Shown piece by piece: positions 1 through 5,259 of a stretch of 9,569 bases of DNA. The first letter of the stretch is position 1. Every line of letters begins with the position of its first letter. A program made the translations under genes and the position numbers. The notes under the pieces are model-generated. The model was not told where the DNA came from. It worked only from the letters and a program-made list of their open reading frames with translations, and made no database searches. Source of the DNA: Clostridia bacterium (lineage in GTDB: Bacteria; Bacillota; DULZ01); NCBI GenBank assembly GCA_012520135.1, contig JAAYOX010000354.1, positions 1 through 9,569 of the forward strand, in the 5' to 3' direction.

Positions 1-149
1 CAGAGGAGCCCGGTTTGGGGATGAGCTCAATCGCCTCGGATGCCTCCGAAATCGCACCCTGGGGGTGCTCATGCCGTCGGCATTATCCCTCAGGCTCCTT
101 CGCTCTTTTGATTTTGGCTCCAATTCAGCCCTTCGATTAACACCGATTG
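1..149 (+). repeat. Intergenic repeat copy A, cut by the left window edge
   Basis: Positions 1-148 align without gaps to 7738-7885 (copy B) with 12 mismatches by hand count, about 92% identity. The right end CGATTAACACCGATT (134-148) is the terminal inverted repeat that closes copy B. The left terminal repeat would lie outside the window. Internal short hairpins are visible, such as GCACCC/GGGTGC (stem near 54-68) and ATGCC/GGCAT (near 70-82). The copy lies downstream of the hisC terminator, so it does not interrupt a visible gene. No transposase is present. It could be a non-autonomous mobile element or a structured RNA; the sequence does not decide. Confidence 0.85.
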
Positions 150-174
150 GATTTTAAGCAGTTTAGCAGCAAGC

Positions 175-200
175 AAAAAGCCTCGCCTTTTAGCGAAGCT
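175..200 (-). terminator. Rho-independent terminator of the paaK-ACT-hisC operon
   Basis: On the minus strand AGCTTCGC (200-193) pairs with GCGAGGCT (186-179) over 8 bp, including one G-U pair, around a 6-base loop, followed by a run of five T (179-175). The hisC stop codon TAA lies inside the loop, so the terminator begins within the last codons of the gene. Confidence 0.8.
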
Positions 201-1302
201 CTTTTAATGTTTTATCCAAAGCGGCTATAAATCGTTTGTTCCCCTCTTCCGTGCCAACGGTAACCCGTATATAAGTAGGATATCCAAAGATATCTCCCGT
301 CCTGATAATCACACCTTGCTTGAGGAGGGATTGGAATACTTCTTTACAATCTACTCCCACATCAGCAAAGATAAAGTTGGCATGTGTTGGTACAAAGCTG
401 ATGTTTCTAGCCCGGAATTCCTGATACAGGTATTCTTTGCCCTTGTTATTCACTTGCCGGCTGGTTTCAACGAATTCATTGTCACCAAGTGCTGTTCTTG
501 CTCCCAATTGAGCTAAAGAGTTAACGTTGAAAGGCTCCCTGGTCCGGCTCATCCATTGAATTAACTCCGGCTGTGCCATACCATAGCCTACCCTCAAACC
601 GGATAAACCATAAATCTTGGAAAAAGTCCTCAGTACCACTACATTTTGGCGTCCTTGCTTCAGATAATCAAATCCGGACCGGTAACTGTCATCTCCTACA
701 TATTCATAATAAGCTTCATCGAAAACCACAATAATATGGTCCGGCACCTTGGCCATAAAAGCATCCAATTCCTTTCCGCTCACAATTGTTCCCGTAGGAT
801 TATTGGGATTGCAAACGAAAATCAACTTGGTTTTATCGGTAATGGCGGCAGCCATTGCCTGAAGATCCAGGCCCAATTCCTGATTGACCGGTACTTTTAC
901 TATCTTACCACCCATGAGACTGACGGCAAAATCATACTCGGAAAAAGAGGGGTCGGCCATAATCCCTTCATCATCCTCATTAATGAAGGTTTCAGCCAAT
1001 AGTTTGAGCACCTCGTCCGAACCGTTCCCCACAATGAAACAATCGGGATCCAACCCATGGAAACGGGCCAATTCTTGTTTCAAATGGTAGTGGGACCCAT
1101 CAGGGTAAATATTGATTCCCGCAATGGCCTCTCTCAATGCTTCCTGGGCTTTAGGAGAAGGTCCCAATGGATTCTCATTGGAAGCCATTTTAATCACATC
1201 ATCCAAACCAAATTCCCGCTGGACTTCTTCGATAGGTTTGCCGGGAACATAGGGCTTGATCTGTTCTAATGCTTTACGTGTTTGTTTGCTAATTTTTGTC
1301 AT
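190..1302 (-). CDS. hisC: Histidinol-phosphate / aromatic amino acid aminotransferase (HisC family)
   Basis: A class-I/II PLP-dependent aminotransferase of 370 aa, the usual HisC length. Visible motifs are ASNENPLGPSP (residues 40-50), NPNNPTGT (165-172), DEAYYEY (195-201) and the PLP-lysine region FSKIYGLSGLRVGYG with Lys229 and Arg237. The family converts imidazole-acetol phosphate plus glutamate to histidinol phosphate, and many members also transaminate phenylalanine and tyrosine. An upstream in-frame GTG at 1314 would add four residues, but the site AGGTGG (1316-1311) covers it and sits 8 bases from the ATG at 1302, so the ATG is chosen. It is the last gene of a minus-strand operon behind paaK and an ACT protein, 44 bp after the latter, with a terminator on its stop codon. 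No other his genes are near. That context leaves an aromatic aminotransferase role open (inference). Confidence 0.9.
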   Translation of the reverse strand: MTKISKQTRKALEQIKPYVPGKPIEEVQREFGLDDVIKMASNENPLGPSPKAQEALREAIAGINIYPDGSHYHLKQELARFHGLDPDCFIVGNGSDEVLKLLAETFINEDDEGIMADPSFSEYDFAVSLMGGKIVKVPVNQELGLDLQAMAAAITDKTKLIFVCNPNNPTGTIVSGKELDAFMAKVPDHIIVVFDEAYYEYVGDDSYRSGFDYLKQGRQNVVVLRTFSKIYGLSGLRVGYGMAQPELIQWMSRTREPFNVNSLAQLGARTALGDNEFVETSRQVNNKGKEYLYQEFRARNISFVPTHANFIFADVGVDCKEVFQSLLKQGVIIRTGDIFGYPTYIRVTVGTEEGNKRFIAALDKTLKELR

Positions 1303-1346
1303 TCTTATTCCCACCTAGTTAACAATTATCTTGCTTAATAGCCTCT

Positions 1347-1778
1347 CTACATCTTATAAAGGATTTCCCCTTCAACGATTCTAATGCCTTCCTTTTGCAG
1401 GCATTCAATAGCATCATCGATATTTTCCACCCGGAAAATAACCATTGCTTTGCCCTTGGTACTGCTGATAAAAGCATAAAGATACTCAATATTAATCGAG
1501 CAATTATCCAGGATCTTCATTACCTTAGCTAAACCACCCGGTTCATCGGGCATTTCCACCCCGATTACTTCGGTTATACTTACGGTAAAAGAAGCCTGTC
1601 GCAAAATTTTGTAGGCCAGATCCGGATCATTGACGATCAGTCTCAAAATACCGAAAGCCGAAGTATCCGCAATGGACAGGGCTCTAATGTTGACCCCATT
1701 TTCCGCCAAGAGATTGGTGACAGCATTTAGTCTCCCCGACTTATTCTCCAAAAACACCGAAATCTGCTTCACTTTCAT
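1347..1778 (-). CDS. Tandem ACT-domain protein, likely amino-acid-binding regulator
   Basis: A 143-aa soluble protein made of two ACT domains. Domain 1 covers about residues 1-68 and starts KQISVFLENKSGRL; domain 2 covers about 70-143 and starts IGVEMPDEPGGLAKV. Both show the ACT pattern of a first strand followed by a D/N-x-x-G-x-L turn. There is no catalytic domain, so a ligand-sensing role is likely. ACT domains usually bind amino acids at domain or dimer interfaces. The gene has a strong site, AAGGAGGG, 7 bases before its ATG, and starts 18 bp after the paaK stop codon. Stand-alone double-ACT proteins are often found next to phenylacetate-CoA ligase genes in anaerobes. That suggests sensing of an aromatic or branched amino acid (inference); the ligand is not readable from sequence. 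Confidence 0.88.
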   Translation of the reverse strand: MKVKQISVFLENKSGRLNAVTNLLAENGVNIRALSIADTSAFGILRLIVNDPDLAYKILRQASFTVSITEVIGVEMPDEPGGLAKVMKILDNCSINIEYLYAFISSTKGKAMVIFRVENIDDAIECLQKEGIRIVEGEILYKM

Positions 1779-1796
1779 GGGCAGGCCCTCCTTATT

Positions 1797-3095
1797 TTAA
1801 ATATGGCGCTTGTCAATTACCCTTTTTGCCTTACCTTCACTGCGGGGAATGGTCTTCGGTTCCACCAGCTTCACTTCAACAGAAATACCCAAAGTGCTTT
1901 CGATAGCAGCCCTAATGGTTCTTTTCAGGTTCTCCAGCATCTTCACTTCATCAGAGAACTTTTCAGCCGATACTTCAACCCAAACTTCCAAGTTATCCAT
2001 GGTACCTTCACGATCAACAATCAATTGATAATGAGGTTCCGTCTCTCCGATTTCCAACAAAACGCTTTCAATTTGTGAAGGGAAAACATTAACTCCGCGA
2101 ATAATCAGCATATCGTCACTGCGACCGCTGAAACGGAACAAACGCTGATGAGTCCTGCCACAGGCACAAGGTTCATCGATCAACATGGTAATGTCTCTGG
2201 TGCGATAGCGAAGCATGGGTAATGCTTCCTTAGTTAGGGAAGTTATCACAAGCTCTCCTTGAGAACCGGGAGGCAGTACTTCCCCTGTTTCAGGATCGAT
2301 AATCTCGGCGATAAAATGATCTTCCCAAATATGGAGGCCTTGCTTTTCGGGGCATTCCATAGCCACTCCGGGACCGATGATTTCACTTAACCCATAAATG
2401 TCCAACGCCATGATCCCCAGTTTGTTTTCGATTTCCTCTCTCATATTGTCAGACCAGGGTTCTGCCCCAAAGATACCGCATTTTAAACGAAAATCCTCTT
2501 TCTTATAACCCATCTCCCGCATTACTTCGGCCAGAAACAACGCATAAGAGGGAGTACAAGTCAGTACGGTACTGCCGTAATCTTTCATGATCATGATCTG
2601 TCTTTTAGTGTTACCGCCGGAAATGGGAATAACTGAAGCACCAAGTCTTTCTGCTCCATAATGAACTCCCAAGCCGCCGGTAAAAAGGCCGTATCCGTAA
2701 GCATTATGGATAACATCGCCTTTAGCGGCTCCGCCGCAGGTTAAGGACCGGGCCATTAGTTCCGACCAGGTATTCAAATCATTTCTGGTGTAACCGACAA
2801 CAGTCGGCTTACCGGTTGTGCCGGAAGAGGAATGGATTCTCACCACTTCACTCAAAGGAACCGCAAACATACCATAGGGATAATTATCTCTCAAATCTGT
2901 TTTAACAGTAAACGGTAGCTTGCTTAAATCGGATAAACTTTGGATATCATCCGGCTCCACATTCAACTCCTGCATTGCTTTCCGGTAATGGGGAACATTG
3001 TAAAAGCAGCGTTCCACCGTCTGCTTAAGTCTTTCCAGTTGGAGAGCTTTTAGCTCCTCTCTAGGTAGACACTCATACTTTTCATTCCAGTACAC
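1797..3095 (-). CDS. paaK: Phenylacetate-CoA ligase (AMP-forming)
   Basis: A 432-aa cytoplasmic acyl-adenylate enzyme of normal length for PaaK. The family activates phenylacetate or related aryl acids with ATP and CoA to aryl-CoA, AMP and PPi. Motifs in order: N-terminal YWNEKYECLPREELKALQ, the P-loop SSSGTTGKPTVVGYT (89-103), DIYGLSEIIGPGVAMEC (232-248), the CACGRT cysteine motif (310-315), YRTRD (297-301), GRSDDMLIIRGVNVFPSQIE (324-343) and a C-terminal GKAKRV (421-426) that carries the expected catalytic lysine. The start is GTG; GGGGGAGG lies 12 bases upstream, a rather long spacing, and no in-frame ATG lies near. It is the first gene of the paaK-ACT-hisC operon. In anaerobes this ligase often works with indolepyruvate ferredoxin oxidoreductase, which is not in this window. 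The true acid substrate is unknown. Confidence 0.93.
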   Translation of the reverse strand: MYWNEKYECLPREELKALQLERLKQTVERCFYNVPHYRKAMQELNVEPDDIQSLSDLSKLPFTVKTDLRDNYPYGMFAVPLSEVVRIHSSSGTTGKPTVVGYTRNDLNTWSELMARSLTCGGAAKGDVIHNAYGYGLFTGGLGVHYGAERLGASVIPISGGNTKRQIMIMKDYGSTVLTCTPSYALFLAEVMREMGYKKEDFRLKCGIFGAEPWSDNMREEIENKLGIMALDIYGLSEIIGPGVAMECPEKQGLHIWEDHFIAEIIDPETGEVLPPGSQGELVITSLTKEALPMLRYRTRDITMLIDEPCACGRTHQRLFRFSGRSDDMLIIRGVNVFPSQIESVLLEIGETEPHYQLIVDREGTMDNLEVWVEVSAEKFSDEVKMLENLKRTIRAAIESTLGISVEVKLVEPKTIPRSEGKAKRVIDKRHI

Positions 3096-3190
3096 TTGTT
3101 TAATAAACCTCCCCCTGAATCGATAGGAATCGTCATTTGGATTTGCCTTAACATGTATATTTCCACAGCAATCTAAATAACTCCTTCATT

Positions 3191-3219
3191 ATTAATTCTA
3201 ATTCTAACTAAACTGTAAA
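3191..3219 (-). promoter_or_regulatory. Candidate sigma-A promoter for the paaK operon
   Basis: On the minus strand TTTACA (3219-3214) is followed after 17 bases by ATTAAT (3196-3191), leaving a leader of roughly 90 bases before the GTG of paaK. The -10 box matches TATAAT at four of six positions. It is only a consensus match in very AT-rich DNA. Confidence 0.35.
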
Positions 3220-3300
3220 AGAAAATTTGTCTTTTAGCAATAATTAGATCGTAATCTACTTTAGTTTCAGCTTTCCCGACCTCTATAACTATTAGTATTT

Positions 3301-3328
3301 TTAACAATTAATTTAACTACACTATAAC
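3301..3328 (+). promoter_or_regulatory. Candidate sigma-A promoter for the 124-aa gene
   Basis: TTAACA (3301-3306), a 16-base spacer and TATAAC (3323-3328) lie about 75 bases upstream of the start codon. Both boxes match five of six consensus bases. The surrounding AT richness makes chance matches possible. Confidence 0.45.
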
Positions 3329-3402
3329 TATAAAGGAAAACTTTTCGAAACGGCGAATAAATAGTATTATCTTTTCAGAATAATATAACAGAGGTGACGA
3401 TG

Positions 3403-3777
3403 ATGGGATATAAATATGAATTCACTTGGCTCCTCAGATTACCGGTAGACCAACTGCCGGAAGAGCCGGGACAACAGATTGAAGAGGAAGAAACGGGACG
3501 AATCCTTTGGAAAAGATCCAGCGGCAACATCATTTTAGGTTATAACCGGGAAGGAATCAAACTGTCACATCCTGTAGGCATGGAAGTAATCATTATCACC
3601 AAGAGTGAAGTGGCCATTGGGATCGGAAAAATAGTCAAGTCTGAAATATATCAAATGCCCAACGGCTTGACTACCACCGTTGTGGAATTTGCTGTCAAGC
3701 GTTTTTTTGATGAACAAGAAAAAGAGATCATAACTCGGATTATGCTGGAAATGTATGGGCCTGGGAAGCGGGAATAA
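3403..3777 (+). CDS. Hypothetical 124-aa soluble protein
   Basis: I do not recognise this family. GAGGTG (3391-3396) lies six bases before the ATG at 3403 (protein begins MGYKYEFTWLLRLP), so this ATG is preferred over the ATG at 3400 and the GTG at 3394 that overlaps the site. There is no signal peptide, membrane segment or cysteine. The centre (about residues 42-100) alternates hydrophobic and charged residues, for example EVIIITKSEVAIGIGKIVKS, which suggests a compact beta-rich fold. The end (103-117) looks helical. An acidic stretch, IEEEETG, lies at 26-32. It is transcribed away from the paaK operon. The next gene starts 86 bp downstream behind its own candidate promoter, so the two may or may not be cotranscribed. 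Coding potential looks real: clean site, codon use like its neighbours and no competing frame. Confidence 0.75.
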   Translation: MGYKYEFTWLLRLPVDQLPEEPGQQIEEEETGRILWKRSSGNIILGYNREGIKLSHPVGMEVIIITKSEVAIGIGKIVKSEIYQMPNGLTTTVVEFAVKRFFDEQEKEIITRIMLEMYGPGKRE

Positions 3778-3794
3778 GGGATAAAAAAGGAATA

Positions 3795-3823
3795 TTTAAA
3801 GATCTTTAAGGAAACACTAAACT
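3795..3823 (+). promoter_or_regulatory. Candidate promoter with a 14-bp palindrome over the -35 box
   Basis: TTTAAA (3795-3800), 17 bases, then TAAACT (3818-3823) form a weak sigma-A-like promoter 40 bases before the 52-aa gene. The perfect palindrome TTAAAGATCTTTAA (3796-3809) covers the -35 box and could be an operator. A second inverted repeat, AAGAAAA/TTTTCTT around AGC (3824-3840), follows in the leader. Confidence 0.35.
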
Positions 3824-3863
3824 AAGAAAAAGCTTTTCTTTCCCAAAAGCGGAGGTGAAAGGA

Positions 3864-4022
3864 TTGGCTTACGTTTGCAGGGACTGTGGCAAAACCGCCA
3901 GGCTTCCGGACACATGTTGCGGAAACGCAATGGTTAGTCAAGGCAGTTTTGTCTGTAAGTCCTGCGGAACTTCTCAGCGAACCCCAGGAAATTGTTGTGG
4001 CAAGGCTATGATTCAGGTCTGA
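3864..4022 (+). CDS. 52-aa protein with two desulforedoxin-like metal-binding repeats
   Basis: A TTG start, one codon run of 52 residues and a TGA stop. GGAGGTGA (3851-3858) lies 5 bases before the TTG. The protein is an internal duplication. Residues 4-24 (VCRDCGK...DTCCGNAMV) and 30-50 (VCKSCGT...GNCCGKAMI) share the pattern C-x2-C-G-x8-C-C-G-x-A-M. Cys5, 8, 18, 19 and Cys31, 34, 44, 45 would give two four-cysteine sites. The adjacent CC followed by G-x-x-M is the signature of desulforedoxin and of the N-terminal centre of desulfoferrodoxin, which bind one iron per four cysteines. Here the gap between the pairs is shorter (9 residues rather than about 15), so zinc or iron are both possible. 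It sits between its own candidate promoter and a strong terminator. Function unknown; a small electron carrier or metal site is inference. Confidence 0.85.
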   Translation: MAYVCRDCGKTARLPDTCCGNAMVSQGSFVCKSCGTSQRTPGNCCGKAMIQV

Positions 4023-4028
4023 TGAACA

Positions 4029-4063
4029 CGCCGGCTTCCCTTAAGGAGCCGGCGAGTTTTTTT
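4029..4063 (+). terminator. Rho-independent terminator after the 52-aa gene
   Basis: CGCCGGCT (4029-4036) pairs with AGCCGGCG (4047-4054), an 8-bp GC-rich stem extended inward by CC/GG after a bulged T. AG and seven T (4057-4063) follow. It begins 7 bases after the stop codon and separates the 52-aa gene from the isomerase gene. Confidence 0.92.
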
Positions 4064-4090
4064 CCTGTATTTTAGCTTTATAGGCTAACC

Positions 4091-4119
4091 TTTCCATGTC
4101 CAATACAATGGGTTATAAT
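4091..4119 (+). promoter_or_regulatory. Sigma-A promoter of the glucose-6-phosphate isomerase gene
   Basis: TTTCCA (4091-4096), a 17-base spacer and a perfect TATAAT (4114-4119). Transcription would start near 4126, just before the ribosome binding site at 4140-4146. This supports the ATG at 4154 over the ATG at 4121. Confidence 0.65.
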
Positions 4120-4153
4120 AATGCCAAAGAAAAAAACCCAAGGAGGCTGGCTG

Positions 4154-4888
4154 ATGTACATTGGAAAAGAGATTAATGTCTTGGACAATGGATTGCTATC
4201 CTTTACCGAAGACATTGTCTACCAAGAGCCAGATATACGCTATTTGGAAGACATTATAAAAGTTCTTTATCATAGACCGGATCATTTTGAAAATTGCCCT
4301 CTCTACTATATCTATAGAGGGGTTAGTCGCCATGAACACCGTTCTTTGTTTGAAGAGGCTAATCTTCGTTACGATATAACGGTGCTCCTACCGGGGCAAA
4401 TAGGTCAGGAGTACTACAAAACTATCGGCCACTTTCATCCTAATAAACCAAACAGTAACGAAACCTACACGGAATACTATGAAGTATTAGGGGGAGAAGC
4501 TCTCTTTCTGCTGCAAAAAAATAATCGTAGCGGAGAACCGGATCAAGTTATGGTAGTAGCCGCCCAAAAAGGCGATTTGGTATTCATTCCTCCCGGTTTT
4601 GGACATGTAACCATTAACCCGGGGGAGGACCCTTTAATAACCGCAAACCTAGTCAGCGACGAAATTATCCCTGATTATGAACCCTTCGTGGCAAAGCACG
4701 GAGCAGCCTATTACTATATATCAACTGAAAACCATAAAGGGGATTTCGTCAAAAACACCAACTATGCACAGTCGACGGGTTTAGAGTTGGTCTGTGCTCC
4801 TAACTTGGCTCAACCCATTGAAATCGGTTACAAAAATCTTTACAAGGCTTTTATTGATAACCCAAAGCAGTTTAACATACTAAAATAA
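4154..4888 (+). CDS. Cupin-type glucose-6-phosphate isomerase
   Basis: A 244-aa protein matching the archaeal-type cupin phosphoglucose isomerase family, which interconverts glucose 6-phosphate and fructose 6-phosphate with a bound metal. The cupin centre is visible: GHFHP gives His93 and His95, TEYYEVLGGEALFLLQ gives Glu107, and PPGFGHVTINPG gives His151. These align with the four metal ligands known from the Pyrococcus enzyme. About 50-60 extra residues precede the barrel and some 60 follow it, making this longer than the ~190-aa archaeal form. The start is ATG 4154, because AAGGAGG (4140-4146) lies 7 bases upstream and the TATAAT box would leave the ATG at 4121 outside the transcript. The gene is monocistronic between two terminators. 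It is unrelated in fold to the usual bacterial Pgi. Another sugar-isomerase substrate is possible. Confidence 0.87.
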   Translation: MYIGKEINVLDNGLLSFTEDIVYQEPDIRYLEDIIKVLYHRPDHFENCPLYYIYRGVSRHEHRSLFEEANLRYDITVLLPGQIGQEYYKTIGHFHPNKPNSNETYTEYYEVLGGEALFLLQKNNRSGEPDQVMVVAAQKGDLVFIPPGFGHVTINPGEDPLITANLVSDEIIPDYEPFVAKHGAAYYYISTENHKGDFVKNTNYAQSTGLELVCAPNLAQPIEIGYKNLYKAFIDNPKQFNILK

Positions 4889-4906
4889 AGGGTCTTCGGA
4901 CCCTTT
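4887..4906 (+). terminator. Hairpin terminator after the isomerase gene
   Basis: AAAGGGTC (4887-4894) and GACCCTTT (4899-4906) form a perfect 8-bp stem capped by a stable TTCG tetraloop. It overlaps the stop codon. The T run after the stem is short, so termination may be moderate. On the other strand the hairpin is followed by TATTTTAG, so it may also act there. Confidence 0.65.
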
Positions 4907-4942
4907 ACCAGACTTAAGACAAAGTATCATTTTCGTCAAACC

Positions 4943-5075
4943 GCATAAGGCTGTAATGTTTGCGCAGCTCAGGGGGAGCCTCTACGCCGTTACCGGCAGT
5001 AAGCTGCCGGCGGCTGTGGGAACAACGCCCGCTCCCTCTATAAAAGGAGTTCCGCAAATCATTACAGCCTTATGC
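4943..5075. repeat. 133-bp nested palindromic element
   Basis: The outer arms GCATAAGGCTGTAATG (4943-4958) and CATTACAGCCTTATGC (5060-5075) are perfect 16-bp inverted repeats. They continue inward as TTTGCG/CGCAAAT with one extra base. A second layer pairs AGGGGGAGC (4971-4979) with GCTCCCTCT (5031-5039), one G-T pair. The core is a hairpin, CCGGCAG-TAAG-CTGCCGG (4993-5010), extended by GCCG (4986-4989) and CGGC (5011-5014) across a TTA bulge. There is no ORF or target-site duplication that I can see, and no T run for termination. It resembles a palindromic mobile element (MITE or ERIC-like in architecture) or a structured RNA. It lies between convergent genes. Confidence 0.8.
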
Positions 5076-5131
5076 TATTTAGCAACAAGCAGAACATAGT
5101 TGCCCGTGCCTTGAGACTGAAAACTGTTCTT

Positions 5132-5207
5132 GAGTTCATCCCCAAACCGGACTTCGTCTTTCGCCCACGATTAACATCGATTAATTTTATGTCGACTGCC
5201 TGAGCAA
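5132..5207 (-). repeat. Repeat copy C, partial and rearranged
   Basis: The end CGATTAACATCGATTA (5168-5183) is identical to the right end of copy B (7871-7886). The next 24 bases outside it also resemble B's right flank (ATGTCGA then GCCTG shared). Inside the element, however, 5132-5167 (GAGTTCATCCCCAAACC ... GCCCA) match the reverse complement of B's left interior (about 7731-7766), not B's right interior. Further in, similarity stops. C is therefore a truncated copy in reverse orientation or a copy whose inside has been inverted. The rest of the gene-free stretch 5076-5131 shows nothing recognisable. Confidence 0.6.
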
Positions 5208-5216
5208 AGGGTCAAC

Positions 5217-5259
5217 GGAACAAAGCAAACTATTCACCTTGTGATTTGCTTTGTTTTCC
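5217..5259 (-). terminator. Inverted repeat over the lipoprotein stop codon, possible terminator
   Basis: On the minus strand GGAAAACAAAGCAAA (5259-5245) pairs with TTTGCTTTGTTCC (5229-5217): a perfect 9-bp CAAAGCAAA/TTTGCTTTG core and a GGAA/TTCC end with two unpaired bases. The 15-base loop contains the stop codon TAG. There is no T run and the stem is AT-rich, so terminator function is uncertain. It could instead stabilise the mRNA end. Confidence 0.4.

Larger units (their letters stand above)
3096..3402. other. Divergent AT-rich intergenic region
   Basis: About 300 bp separate paaK (minus) from the 124-aa gene (plus). No ORF of interest is present. Besides the two candidate promoters, the 10-mer CTATAACTAT occurs twice in direct orientation (3283-3292 and 3322-3331). 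The second copy overlaps the candidate -10 box of the plus-strand promoter. I see no riboswitch-like conserved structure. Confidence 0.6.

Noticed and set aside
1303..1314. GTG start adding four residues to the aminotransferase
   Set aside because: The GTG is inside the ribosome binding site of the downstream ATG.
4943..5075. Nested palindrome as a known 6S, SRP or tRNA-like RNA
   Set aside because: Size and layout do not fit: no SRP GGAA loop, no long central bubble with a 6S-type closing stem, no tRNA arms.
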